From assembly GCF_003065605.1 (NCBI RefSeq), contig NZ_CP026952.1, positions 310,001-374,000 on the forward strand: a DNA stretch of 64,000 nt. The letters are read 5' to 3'. This DNA is from Aeromicrobium chenweiae (GTDB lineage Bacteria > Actinomycetota > Actinomycetes > Propionibacteriales > Nocardioidaceae). The translations under genes were made by a program, and so were the position numbers. Positions 1-8,988 of this stretch are shown here, one piece after another. Below the pieces are notes generated by a model that made no database searches, was not told the DNA's origin, and worked only from the letters and a program-made list of their open reading frames with translations. The number at the start of each line of letters is the position of its first letter. Position 1 is the first letter of the stretch.

Positions 1-103
1 TCTGCGCCACTCGCGGACCGGGTGTGGCTTTTGACGGTCCTGTGACGCTCGGCTGCCACGATGCCTGGATTCGGTGGCATCAGTCTGGGGGCAGGAGCTG
101 AAG

Positions 104-1192
104 ATGTCCGAACCCGCTGCGCAGCCCTCCCTCGCGGAGTCGGTCGGGGAGACCCACGTGCCCGCGCTCGACGGGCTGCGGGCGATCGCTGCCCTCGTCG
201 TCGTCCTGTTCCACGCCAGGTGGGCGTTCCAGGCGGGGGACCTCGGTGTCGACATGTTCTTCGTCCTCAGCGGGTTCCTCATCACCGGCATCCTTTTGCG
301 TGACGCCGAGATTCACGGTCGGATCCGCCTCGCCCGGTTCTACCGCCGGCGAGCACTGCGGCTCCTGCCGGCGTACCTCGCCGTCCTGGTCACCTGTGTC
401 GTCCTCGACCGCATCTGGGACGTGGGAGGAACGCTGAAGGGAGCCGTGTTCTCCTTCTTCTACGTGTCCAACTGGGCCGCAGCGACGGGCACGGGCCTGG
501 GGTCGTTGCTGCACACGTGGTCCCTGTCCATCGAGGAGCAGTTCTACCTCGTGTGGCCCGTGGCGCTCATCGCGATCCTCGCACTCGGCCGCGGGTCGAC
601 CCGGGCGCTGATCCTCGGGGTGGGTGCCTGCCTCGCGCTCGCCTACGCGTCCATCGTCATTGGCTACCTCGCTGGAGCGTCGCCGGTGCTCGGCTGGAAC
701 TCGACGCCGGCGCGCGGCACCGAGCTGCTGGCCGGGTGCCTGCTGGCAGTCGTTCTCCGGTCCCGCCGCGCGGCGACGTGGTGGTCGTCCCTCGGCGCCT
801 CGCGCACCGGCGCCATCGGGCTGGCCTGCCTGGTCCTGCTCGTCGTCCTGGCCAACGTGCCTGCCCCGCACCCGTGGCTCACGATGTTCTGGCGGTGGCC
901 TGCCGTGTCCCTCCTGACGGCGGGCGTGATCGCGGCGTGCGTCGCCGGCGGGCGAGGCATGTCCGCAGCGCTGGGCAATCGCGTCCTCGTGGCCATCGGC
1001 CGCATGTCGTACGGGCTGTACCTGTGGCACTTCCCGGTCTTCGTGACCGTCGACTCGACCCTGGGCCTGACCGGGGTGGCCCCACGCCTCCTCGCGCTCG
1101 CGATCACCGCGGCCGTCGTCCCGCTGTCGTACCGGTACGTCGAGCAGCCGTTCCTGCGGATGAAGAACCGGCGTCCCGTTCCCGTGCCCTGA
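104..1192 (+). CDS. Acyltransferase family 3 membrane protein (OafA/YrhL type)
   Basis: Integral membrane acyltransferase of the acyltransferase-3 family, which O-acylates sugars of cell-surface polysaccharides; the substrate cannot be told from sequence. Near the N-terminus is the family signature ALDGLRAIAALVVVLFHARW with the catalytic-type histidine at about residue 37, followed by VDMFFVLSGFLITG and, near residue 150, SLSIEEQFYLVWP. About ten hydrophobic segments fill the 362 residues, the usual family length. The ATG at 104 is chosen over an in-frame start at 74 because AGGAG at 93-97 sits six bases before it. It lies tail to tail with the helicase gene. No partner gene is visible upstream because the window begins here. 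Confidence 0.88.
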   Translation: MSEPAAQPSLAESVGETHVPALDGLRAIAALVVVLFHARWAFQAGDLGVDMFFVLSGFLITGILLRDAEIHGRIRLARFYRRRALRLLPAYLAVLVTCVVLDRIWDVGGTLKGAVFSFFYVSNWAAATGTGLGSLLHTWSLSIEEQFYLVWPVALIAILALGRGSTRALILGVGACLALAYASIVIGYLAGASPVLGWNSTPARGTELLAGCLLAVVLRSRRAATWWSSLGASRTGAIGLACLVLLVVLANVPAPHPWLTMFWRWPAVSLLTAGVIAACVAGGRGMSAALGNRVLVAIGRMSYGLYLWHFPVFVTVDSTLGLTGVAPRLLALAITAAVVPLSYRYVEQPFLRMKNRRPVPVP

Positions 1193-1198
1193 CGCCGC

Positions 1199-3499
1199 TC
1201 AGCCGGTGGGGGCGTCGACCAGGAACGCGTCCAGCAGGCGTACGGCGCCGGCTTTGTCGAGCGGCTCGTTGCCGTTGCCGCACTTGGGCGACTGGACGCA
1301 CGAGGGGCAGCCGTCCTGGCACTCGCAGGCGACGATCGCGTCGCGGGTGACCCGGAGCCATTGCGCGGCTATCTCGTACCCCCGCTCGGCGAATCCTGCG
1401 CCGCCCGGATAGCCGTCGTAGACGAAGACGGTCAGGGTCCCGGTGTCCGGGTGCAGCGCCGTCGAGACACCCCCGATGTCCCACCGGTCGCAGGTGGCCA
1501 GGAGCGGCAGCAGCCCGATCGCGGCGTGCTCGGCGGCGTGGGCCGACCCGGGCACGTCGTCGTTCTCCATCGTGGCGGCCACGACCTCGGCCGACAGGGT
1601 CCACCAGACGGCCTTGGTCTGGAGCGTACGAGCCGGCAGCTCGAGCAGCTCCTCGCCGAGGACGCCGCCGCCGGAGGTGCTGCGCTTGAGGTAGGACACG
1701 ACCTGGTTGACCACCTCGACCGAGCCGAACGACATCGTCGCGGCCCCCCAGTGCTCGGTCCGCTCGGTCTCCGTCACGGCGATCTCGGTGACCGACCGGG
1801 CCATCGTCGAGTAGTCGGGGTCGTCGCGGTGGACGATCGCGACACCGTGCTCCAGGTCGTACTCGTCGACGAGGTGCACGTCGCCCTGGTGGACGTAGAC
1901 GGCTCCCTCGTGCACCGTCGAGTCCGCGGAGCCGCCGTCGACCGTGCCGATGAGCCGGCCGGTCGAGGCGTCCACGATCTGCACGGGCGACCCTCCGCTG
2001 GACCGGATGTCGGCGAGGTTGCTGGCCCGCTCGCGCTTGGTCCAGAACCATCCGGCCGCCCGCTTGCGCAGCCAGCCCGCGGCCTCCAGGGCGGTGACGC
2101 CCTCGGCGGCCCGCGGTCCGAACAGGTCGAAGTCGTTCTCCGTCAGCGGGATCTCCTGCGCGGCCGCGGCGAGGTGCGGCCCGAGGACGTACGGGTTGTC
2201 GGGGTCGAAGACGGACGCCTCGACGGCCGTGCCGAGCAGCGCCTCGGGGTGGTGCACGAGGAACGTGTCCAGCGGGTCGTCGCGGGCCACGAGGATGCCG
2301 ATCGAGGCGTGGCCCGACCGGCCGGCGCGCCCGAACTGCTGCTGCAGCGCGGCACGGGTGCCGGGGAACCCGACCGTGATGACCGCGTCGAGTCCCGCGA
2401 TGTCGATCCCGAGCTCGAGCGCGTTGGTGCTCGCCAGGCCCAGCAGGTCGCCGCTGCGGAGCCGGTGTTCCAGCTCCCGGCGCTCCTCGGGGAGGTACCC
2501 GCCGCGGTAGGTCGCGACCCGCCGGACGAGCTCCGGGTCGACCTCGCCGAGGCGTCGCTGGGCGGTCGCGGCGACGGTCTCCGCACCCCGACGGGAACGC
2601 ACGAACGCGAGGGTGCGCACCTGCCCGATGACCAGGTCGGTCAGCAGCTCGCCCGCCTCGGTGGTGGCCGACCGGCGCACCGCGCCGGGGTTGGCGGGGT
2701 CGACACCGGGGATGATGGGCGGCTCCCACAGCGCGATCGTGCGGGCCGCGTGCGGGGACGAGTCCTCGGTGACCGGCACGACGTCCAGCCCGGTCAGCCG
2801 GGAGGCGAAGACCTCCGGCTCGGCGACCGTCGCCGACGACAGCACGAACGTGGGGTCGGCGCCGTAGTACGCGCAGATCCGGCGCAGTCGCCGCAGCACG
2901 TGGGCCACGTGGGCGCCGAAGACGCCGCGGTAGTGGTGGCACTCGTCCACCACGACGTGGGTCAGCCCGCCGAGCACCCGGGTCCAGCGCGCGTGACCCG
3001 GCAGGATCGAGTGGTGGAGCGTGTCGGGATTGGTCAGCAGGTAGTTCGCGTGGTCGCGGGCCCAGGCCCGTTCCTCGCGGGAGTTGTCGCCGTCGACGGT
3101 CGCCGGACGGGCGAACGCCGAGGCACCGGCGAGGCGACGGAGCTGGTCGGCGGCCAGGGCCTTGGTCGGTGCGAGGTACAGCACCGTCGGCATCCGGTTG
3201 CCCCGCAGTGCGCTGCCGGTGCGCCCGGCGGCGAGCCCGGTCAGCGCGGGCGCCTGGAACGCCAGCGACTTGCCGGAGGCCGTGCCCGTCGAGATGACGG
3301 TGTGACGGCCCTCGTGGACGTGGTGCAGCGCCTCGGCCTGGTGGCCCCACAACGACGTGATGCCCTCCGCGGCGTACATCTCCCGCACCGCTGGGTCGAC
3401 CCACTCGGGCCACGGCTCGATGACGGCCTCGCGGGCCGGCACGTGCTCGACGTGGGTCACGCGTTCGCCGTAGCGCAGCACGAGGTCGGCAGGATCCAC
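1199..3499 (-). CDS. DEAD/DEAH-box helicase with DUF1998 domain (MrfA/YprA-like)
   Basis: ATP-dependent superfamily 2 DNA helicase related to Bacillus subtilis MrfA (YprA), a helicase linked to repair of mitomycin-type DNA damage; that role is family knowledge, not shown here. Walker A TASGKS is at about residues 70-75, the DECH box at 182-185, a SAT motif follows, then the helicase C motif QQQFGRAGRSG. The C-terminal DUF1998 domain carries cysteines at about 725, 727, 731, 734 and 740, the metal-binding cluster of this family. The frame is open to 3748, but a GTG at 3499 preceded by GGGAG is preferred: it gives 766 residues and avoids running into the divergent STAS gene. Confidence 0.9.
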   Translation of the reverse strand: MDPADLVLRYGERVTHVEHVPAREAVIEPWPEWVDPAVREMYAAEGITSLWGHQAEALHHVHEGRHTVISTGTASGKSLAFQAPALTGLAAGRTGSALRGNRMPTVLYLAPTKALAADQLRRLAGASAFARPATVDGDNSREERAWARDHANYLLTNPDTLHHSILPGHARWTRVLGGLTHVVVDECHHYRGVFGAHVAHVLRRLRRICAYYGADPTFVLSSATVAEPEVFASRLTGLDVVPVTEDSSPHAARTIALWEPPIIPGVDPANPGAVRRSATTEAGELLTDLVIGQVRTLAFVRSRRGAETVAATAQRRLGEVDPELVRRVATYRGGYLPEERRELEHRLRSGDLLGLASTNALELGIDIAGLDAVITVGFPGTRAALQQQFGRAGRSGHASIGILVARDDPLDTFLVHHPEALLGTAVEASVFDPDNPYVLGPHLAAAAQEIPLTENDFDLFGPRAAEGVTALEAAGWLRKRAAGWFWTKRERASNLADIRSSGGSPVQIVDASTGRLIGTVDGGSADSTVHEGAVYVHQGDVHLVDEYDLEHGVAIVHRDDPDYSTMARSVTEIAVTETERTEHWGAATMSFGSVEVVNQVVSYLKRSTSGGGVLGEELLELPARTLQTKAVWWTLSAEVVAATMENDDVPGSAHAAEHAAIGLLPLLATCDRWDIGGVSTALHPDTGTLTVFVYDGYPGGAGFAERGYEIAAQWLRVTRDAIVACECQDGCPSCVQSPKCGNGNEPLDKAGAVRLLDAFLVDAPTG

Positions 3500-3622
3500 C
3501 CGCAGAGTCTCCCAGAGCGGCCATGAGCGGCACGTCCCGACCGCGTACGCAGCCGGGCGGGAGCGGTGACTTCGTGATTTGATTAGCCGAGACGAGCGCA
3601 CAACAGAACAGGGAGATCGTCG

Positions 3623-3964
3623 ATGGAGCTGGCACTGACGTCCCGCACGGACGGGGACTTCGAGATCATCGAGGTCGGTGGCGAGATCGACGTCTACACG
3701 GCTCCGCGTCTGCGCGAGGCGATCGTCACGGCGGTCGAGGCCGGGCACACCAAGCTCATCATCGACGTCCAGCGCGTCGACTTCCTCGACTCGACCGGTC
3801 TCGGCGTCCTGGTCGGGGCCCTGAAGCGCGTCCGTGCCGACGGCGGATCCCTCGACATCGTGTGCACGCAGGAGCGGATCCTCAAGATCTTCCAGATCAC
3901 CGGCCTGGACAAGGTCTTCGGTCTACATGCGTCGATCGAGGACGCCCGCGCCACTCCGGCGTGA
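3623..3964 (+). CDS. bldG: BldG-like anti-sigma factor antagonist (STAS domain)
   Basis: Single STAS-domain protein of 113 residues that should bind and neutralise an anti-sigma kinase when its serine is unphosphorylated. The phospho-acceptor loop [13 protein letters not shown] places the serine at residue 57. Segments [16 protein letters not shown] and [17 protein letters not shown] are nearly those of Streptomyces BldG. GGGAG at 3611-3615 precedes the ATG by seven bases. It is divergent from the helicase and followed by hppA, the same order as I recall around Streptomyces bldG, but the anti-sigma gene normally beside it is missing. The symbol is assigned by similarity and synteny; the partner kinase and sigma factor are unknown. 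Confidence 0.85.
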   Translation: MELALTSRTDGDFEIIEVGGEIDVYTAPRLREAIVTAVEAGHTKLIIDVQRVDFLDSTGLGVLVGALKRVRADGGSLDIVCTQERILKIFQITGLDKVFGLHASIEDARATPA

Positions 3965-4061
3965 CCGACATCACACTTCTTCCCGAAGACGGCATGTAAC
4001 GTGCGTCACGCGGACTGTCCCTCAGCCCGCGGCACGCTCTTGCGACCTCGGGAGGAATTTC
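3965..4061 (+). promoter_or_regulatory. hppA upstream region with -10-like TAACGT
   Basis: The 97 bases between the STAS gene and hppA hold TAACGT at 3997-4002, a plausible actinobacterial -10 element, and a strong ribosome site GGAGGAA at 4051-4057. No good -35 hexamer is seen. No room exists for the anti-sigma gene that commonly sits here. Confidence 0.4.
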
Positions 4062-6431
4062 ATGGCGAACGCGACGTTGGTTGCGGCTGCCGGTGACCTC
4101 GACCTGTCCAACGACAACGCCGTCTGGGTGTACGGCGTTGCGGCAGTCGGGCTCATCGCACTGATCATGGCTGCGGTATTTCGTGCCGAGGTGCTGAAGG
4201 CATCAGAAGGCACCAGCCGGATGCAGGAGATAGGACTCGCGGTCCAGGAAGGCGCCTCGGCGTACCTGGGCCGCATGTTCAGGACCCTCGCCGTGTTCGC
4301 GGTCCTGGCGTTCGGGCTGCTGTTCCTGCTGCCGGGCGATGCGGAGATCCGCATCGGCCGGTCGATCTACTTCCTCCTGGGGGCCGGGTTCTCCGCGGCC
4401 ATCGGGTACATCGGCATGTGGCTGGCGACCCGGGCCAACATCCGCGTCGCGGCCGCGGCCCAGGGTGACGGGCGCGAGGCCGCGATGCGGATCGCGTTCC
4501 GCACCGGTGCGACGGTCGGCATGCTGACCGTCGGTCTCGGACTCGTCGGCGCCGCGTCCGTCGTCCTGATCTACGAGGGCGACGCACCTCGGGTGCTCGA
4601 GGGCTTCGGCTTCGGTGCGGCTCTGCTCGCGATGTTCATGCGCGTGGGCGGCGGCATCTTCACCAAGGCCGCCGACGTCGGCGCCGACCTCGTGGGCAAG
4701 GTCGAGCAGAACATCCCCGAGGACGATCCCCGCAACGCCGCCACGATCGCGGACAACGTGGGTGACAACGTCGGCGACTGCGCCGGCATGGCGGCGGACC
4801 TCTTCGAGTCGTACGCCGTGACGCTCGTCGCGGCGCTGATCCTCGGCTCGGTCGCGTACGGCCAGGAGGGCCTCGTCATCCCGCTGGTGATCCCCGCGAT
4901 CGGCGCGATCACCGCCCTGCTGGGCGTCTACATCACCCGTCCCCGGGTCGGCGAGGGCGGACTGGCCACCATCAACCGGTCCTTCTACCTCTCGGCCCTG
5001 ATCTCGGCCGTCGCCTCGTCGGCGTTCCTGTGGTTCTTCCTGCCGTCCTCGTTCGAGGGCCTGACGGGCGGAGGTGGCGAGACGGTCATCGAGTCGGTCT
5101 TCGGCCAGCTCACCCAGAACCTCGACTCGGCAAGCGGCAGCGATCCTCGCCTGATCGCGATCGCCGCGGTGCTGATCGGCATCGTCCTGGCTGCGGTGAT
5201 CCTGGCCCTCACCGGCTACTTCACCGGCACCGAGACGCGCCCGGTCAAGGACGTCGCCCTGACGTCGCGCACGGGCGCCGCCACGGTCATCCTGTCCGGG
5301 CTCTCGGTCGGCTTCGAGTCGGCCGTCTACACCGCCCTGGTCATCGGCGCCGCGGTCTTCGGCGCGTTCCTGCTGGGCAGCGGATCCGTCATCGTCTCGC
5401 TGTTCGCGGTCGCCCTGGCCGGTTGTGGTCTGCTGACCACGGTCGGCGTCATCGTCGCGATGGACACCTTCGGCCCCGTCAGCGACAACGCCCAGGGCAT
5501 CGCGGAGATGTCGGGCGACGTCGACGAGGAGGGCGCGCAGATCCTGACCGAGCTGGACGCGGTCGGCAACACGACCAAGGCCATCACCAAGGGCATCGCG
5601 ATCGCCACCGCGGTGCTGGCGGCGACCGCCCTGTTCGGCGCCTACACCGACGCCATCAAGGACGCCGTCGAGGACGTCGGTGACGGGTTCGACGGCAGCA
5701 TCAAGGTGGGCGACCTGCTGGCCACGCTGGGAGTGTTCAACGTGGCCGACCCGAGCATCCTGGTGGGCCTGCTCATCGGTGCTGCGGTCGTGTTCCTGTT
5801 CGCCGGCCTGGCCATCAACGCAGTGGGCCGGGCCGCCGGTGCCGTCGTCTTCGAGGTCCGCCGCCAGTTCCGGGACATCCCCGGGATCATGGAGGGCACG
5901 GGGCGTCCGGAGTACGGCAAGGTCGTCGACATCTGCACCCGCGACTCCCTGCGGGAGCTGGCCACGCCCGGGATCCTGGCGATCTTCGCACCGATCGCGG
6001 TCGGCTTCGGCCTCGGCGTCGGCGCGCTGGGCGCGTACCTCGCCGGTGCCATCGCGACCGGCACGCTCATGGCGGTGTTCCTGGCGAACTCCGGCGGCGC
6101 GTGGGACAACGCCAAGAAGCTCGTCGAGGACGGCAACCACGGCGGCAAGGGGTCGTCAGCCCATGAGGCGACCGTCATCGGCGACACCGTGGGTGACCCG
6201 TTCAAGGACACCGCCGGACCGGCGATCAACCCGCTGCTCAAGGTGATGAACCTGGTGGCGCTGCTGATCGTGCCGCTGGTGATCCGCTACTCGTACGGTG
6301 ACGACGCCAGCGACGCGCTGCGCTACACGGTGGCCGGCGTCTCGACGCTGATCATCGTCGCCGCGGTGTACGTGTCGAAGCGTCGCCCGGTCGCCATCGA
6401 CCCGGAGATCGCCGAGAAGATCGCCGCCTGA
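4062..6431 (+). CDS. hppA: K+-independent membrane-bound proton-translocating pyrophosphatase
   Basis: Hydrolyses pyrophosphate in the cytoplasm and pumps protons across the membrane. The 789 residues contain about 16 hydrophobic segments and the pyrophosphate-binding motifs VGKVEQNIPEDDPRN, DNVGDNVGDCAGMAADLF and, near the C-terminus, GDTVGDPFKDTAGPAINP. The sequence GNTTKAITKG has lysine where potassium-dependent enzymes carry alanine, so this should be the K+-independent subfamily. A longer frame is open to 3834, but GGAGGAA ends four bases before the ATG at 4062, which also starts with a normal membrane N-terminus. It follows the STAS gene on the same strand with its own likely promoter. 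Confidence 0.97.
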   Translation: MANATLVAAAGDLDLSNDNAVWVYGVAAVGLIALIMAAVFRAEVLKASEGTSRMQEIGLAVQEGASAYLGRMFRTLAVFAVLAFGLLFLLPGDAEIRIGRSIYFLLGAGFSAAIGYIGMWLATRANIRVAAAAQGDGREAAMRIAFRTGATVGMLTVGLGLVGAASVVLIYEGDAPRVLEGFGFGAALLAMFMRVGGGIFTKAADVGADLVGKVEQNIPEDDPRNAATIADNVGDNVGDCAGMAADLFESYAVTLVAALILGSVAYGQEGLVIPLVIPAIGAITALLGVYITRPRVGEGGLATINRSFYLSALISAVASSAFLWFFLPSSFEGLTGGGGETVIESVFGQLTQNLDSASGSDPRLIAIAAVLIGIVLAAVILALTGYFTGTETRPVKDVALTSRTGAATVILSGLSVGFESAVYTALVIGAAVFGAFLLGSGSVIVSLFAVALAGCGLLTTVGVIVAMDTFGPVSDNAQGIAEMSGDVDEEGAQILTELDAVGNTTKAITKGIAIATAVLAATALFGAYTDAIKDAVEDVGDGFDGSIKVGDLLATLGVFNVADPSILVGLLIGAAVVFLFAGLAINAVGRAAGAVVFEVRRQFRDIPGIMEGTGRPEYGKVVDICTRDSLRELATPGILAIFAPIAVGFGLGVGALGAYLAGAIATGTLMAVFLANSGGAWDNAKKLVEDGNHGGKGSSAHEATVIGDTVGDPFKDTAGPAINPLLKVMNLVALLIVPLVIRYSYGDDASDALRYTVAGVSTLIIVAAVYVSKRRPVAIDPEIAEKIAA

Positions 6432-6503
6432 TCGAAACGGCCACGAGCGGCGTCGATCCTGTCAGGGGTTCGGCGCCGTTCGTGCGTCTGGAAGGCTGGG
6501 GGA

Positions 6504-7970
6504 GTGATCGACGACCAGTACGTGCCCATGCTCCGCGCCGCCCTGACCCGCGCCGACTTCACGGTCAACGCCGTCTACGCGCTCCTGGGCAATGACGCCC
6601 ACCGCGCCCTCGGCCGCAACCAGACGACTCCCGCCGTACGGGCGACGCGTGGCGGCGGCGACCTCGCGACTCTCGTGCGGCTGTTCGCCCTGCAGGTGCC
6701 GGTCGAGCGGGCCCACGCCGACGCGGCGCTGCCCGGTCTGGTCGACGCACTCGCGGCCGCCGGGATGCTCGAGGTGTCGGCGGGGGAGGTCCGCGCGCTG
6801 GTGGACGTCCGTCCGTACGGCGACGAGGACCACGACTGGTGGATCGTGTGCGACCCGACCTCGGGACTCGACGGTCGCCAGGCGCCCATGGACCCGTCCT
6901 ACGTCCTGGGCATCAGCGAGGCGTCGTCGTCGCTCGCGCAGCTCACGATCCGGCGCCCGGTCGGCCGTTCGTTGGACCTCGGCACCGGGTGCGGCGTGCA
7001 GGCGCTGCACCTCGCTCAGCACGCGAGCGACGTCGTCGCGACCGACGTCAACCCGCGGGCGCTCGCCATGGCGAGGCTGACCGCGGCCCTCAACCGGGCC
7101 GACATCGACGTCCGTGACGGGAGCCTGTTCGATCCGGTCGCCGGCGAGACGTTCGACCTGATCGCCACGAACCCGCCGTTCGTCATCTCGCCCCCGGGCA
7201 GCCAGGTGCTGGTCTACCGCGACTCCGGCATGCCCGGCGACAGCGTCGTGCGGCACCTCGTCGAGAACGCCGCGGGGCATCTCAACGACGGCGGGTGGTG
7301 CCAGATCCTCGCCAACTGGGCCCACCACCGCGGCGTCGACTGGGAGGACGACCTCGGGCAGTGGCTCGAGGGCCAGCCGCTGGACGCCTGGATCCTGCAG
7401 CGCGAGCTCGTCGACCCCGCCGCGTACGTCGAGATGTGGCTCGCCGACGCGGGCCTCGTCGGCACGCCCGACTACGTCCAGCGCTACGACGCGTGGCTTG
7501 ACTGGTTCGACGCCGAGGGCATCGAGGCCGTGGGCTTCGGCTGGCTCAGTCTGCGCAAGACCGACAGGACGCCCGTGCACCGCATCGAGGAGTGGACCGG
7601 TGAGATCGCCCAGCCGGTCGGTCCCTCGATCGCCGCATGGGGCGACCGGGTCGACGCGCTGCGGGGGATCGGCGACGTCGAGCTGCTCGATCGCACCTTC
7701 CGGCAGGCCATCGACCTCGTCGAGGAGACGCGCGGAGCAGCGGGAGCGGACGACCCGGAGAGCATCGTGATCCGGCTGCAGCACGGTGTGCGCCGTTCGC
7801 GTCAGGTCGACACGGTCGAGGCGGGTCTCGTCGGCGCGAGCGACGGTGACCTCACCTCGGGACAGATCCTGGACGCCCTGGCGTCCTTGCTCGGCCGGGA
7901 CGCCGGCGAGCTCCGCAGCACGTACGCCCCGGTCGTGCGCGAGCTCGTCGAGGAAGGCTTCCTCGTCTGA
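6504..7970 (+). CDS. SAM-dependent methyltransferase, NPPF type (PrmC/RsmC-like)
   Basis: Class I methyltransferase of 488 residues. The N-terminal ~150 residues form a helical/winged region without clear identity. The Rossmann motif I is SLDLGTGCGVQALHLA near residue 155 and motif IV is ATNPPFV near residue 215, the NPPY/F signature of enzymes that methylate amide or exocyclic nitrogens in proteins, rRNA or DNA. The C-terminal ~200 residues are an extension seen in actinobacterial homologues. The true substrate is unknown. The start is a GTG with AAGGCT at 6492-6497 six bases upstream, fitting leaderless transcription. Its place after hppA resembles the Streptomyces order. Confidence 0.85.
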   Translation: MIDDQYVPMLRAALTRADFTVNAVYALLGNDAHRALGRNQTTPAVRATRGGGDLATLVRLFALQVPVERAHADAALPGLVDALAAAGMLEVSAGEVRALVDVRPYGDEDHDWWIVCDPTSGLDGRQAPMDPSYVLGISEASSSLAQLTIRRPVGRSLDLGTGCGVQALHLAQHASDVVATDVNPRALAMARLTAALNRADIDVRDGSLFDPVAGETFDLIATNPPFVISPPGSQVLVYRDSGMPGDSVVRHLVENAAGHLNDGGWCQILANWAHHRGVDWEDDLGQWLEGQPLDAWILQRELVDPAAYVEMWLADAGLVGTPDYVQRYDAWLDWFDAEGIEAVGFGWLSLRKTDRTPVHRIEEWTGEIAQPVGPSIAAWGDRVDALRGIGDVELLDRTFRQAIDLVEETRGAAGADDPESIVIRLQHGVRRSRQVDTVEAGLVGASDGDLTSGQILDALASLLGRDAGELRSTYAPVVRELVEEGFLV

Positions 7971-8025
7971 CCGGGGCGGGCCGGCAGCGGATGCGCCGCG
8001 ACGCCCCGCACGGGATGCTCGAGGG

Positions 8026-8898
8026 ATGACCATCACGCACAGGGGACTGCTCGACGACGCCGACTACGACCTCGCCGAGGTCGTGCTCGAGAGCTGGGAC
8101 GCCTTCATCGCGCTGGTGGACCACACCGACCTCTCGGCGAGGACTCGGCTCGACGGCTGGACCGTGCGGGAGGTCGTGCTTCACCTGGGCACGTGGGACG
8201 GTCAGTCGGCACTGACGCAGGTGCTGGCCAGCCTGCGCTCGGGCGACACCCGGACCCCGCTCGACCCCGACTCCTTCAACGCCGAGGTCCTCAAGCTGCA
8301 CGCGGACGCGACCGACGACGAGGTCCGGGCGGCCCTCGCGGAGTCCCGTTCGGCGGTCGCGGAGCTCCTCGCGTCCGACGAGGCCCGTGACCGCGCGGGG
8401 GACCCCGTCTCGAGCGTGCTCGGCCCGATGCCGTTACTGACCGTGATGCACGCGGGGTGCTACGAGCTGGCGCTGCACGCGCTCGACATCGAGGACGCGA
8501 CGGACGAGCGGTGCCCGGACGTCCTGCTGCGGCACGGCATCGCCGCGCTCGCGGACTCGACCGGCTGCCTCGCGGCGCGCGAGGGCATCGAGGCAGCGGC
8601 CGGGGTCAACGCCGACGAGGCCTCGTGGTCGTTCGCCACCCGGTCCGACGGCTCCTGGTCGACGCGACGGATCGAGGGCGCCGCCCACGGGCCGCGCGTC
8701 TCGGGCAGCGCCAGGAACCTGCTCGAGGCCTCGGCCGGCCGCGTCGATCCCGTGCGGCTCGTGACGCTGCGGCAGCTCAAGATCAAGCACGTCAGCGGGT
8801 TGCTGGCCCTCACCCCGATCATCGACCAGGTCCCGGGGCTCCCCGGCGGACGTGGGCTCAAGGTCGCGGCCCGGACGATCGGCGGCCTCTTCCGCTGA
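8026..8898 (+). CDS. DinB-fold, mycothiol-dependent maleylpyruvate isomerase-family protein
   Basis: The protein of 290 residues has the DinB-like four-helix metal-binding fold of the mycothiol-dependent isomerase family. The N-terminal GWTVREVVLHLGTW and the later CYELALHALDI supply the expected His, then Glu and His spaced by four, that hold a divalent metal. Actinobacteria use such proteins with mycothiol for isomerisation or thiol transfer; the real substrate is not predictable. No ring-cleavage pathway genes lie nearby, so a maleylpyruvate role is unlikely. The ATG has GATGCT at 8014-8019 six bases upstream. It faces the GNAT gene, separated by a tandem repeat. Confidence 0.82.
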   Translation: MTITHRGLLDDADYDLAEVVLESWDAFIALVDHTDLSARTRLDGWTVREVVLHLGTWDGQSALTQVLASLRSGDTRTPLDPDSFNAEVLKLHADATDDEVRAALAESRSAVAELLASDEARDRAGDPVSSVLGPMPLLTVMHAGCYELALHALDIEDATDERCPDVLLRHGIAALADSTGCLAAREGIEAAAGVNADEASWSFATRSDGSWSTRRIEGAAHGPRVSGSARNLLEASAGRVDPVRLVTLRQLKIKHVSGLLALTPIIDQVPGLPGGRGLKVAARTIGGLFR

Positions 8899-8900
8899 AC

Positions 8901-8984
8901 GAGCCTCCGTGCGTGACTCGTCAGCCTCCGTGCGTGACTCGTGAGCGTCCGTGCGCGACTCGTCGGCGTCCGTGCGCGACTCGT
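8901..8984. repeat. Four tandem copies of a 21-bp unit
   Basis: Units at 8901-8921, 8922-8942, 8943-8963 and 8964-8984 share the core TCCGTGCG[TC]GACTCGT. Copies 1 and 2 differ only at the first base; copies 3 and 4 carry the same two substitutions (C to G and T to C), suggesting two rounds of duplication. The array fills the gap between two convergent genes, ending four bases before the GNAT stop codon. It has no spacers and is not a CRISPR. Confidence 0.9.
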
Positions 8985-8988
8985 CGGG

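Noticed and set aside
1361..3526. 721-codon open frame on the plus strand opposite the helicase
   Set aside because: It is antisense to a gene with full helicase motifs and has the Gly/Arg/Asp-rich composition of high-GC shadow frames; no domain is recognisable.
8901..8984. CRISPR-like array
   Set aside because: The 21-bp units are directly adjacent with no spacers and no cas genes are nearby; it is a simple tandem repeat.
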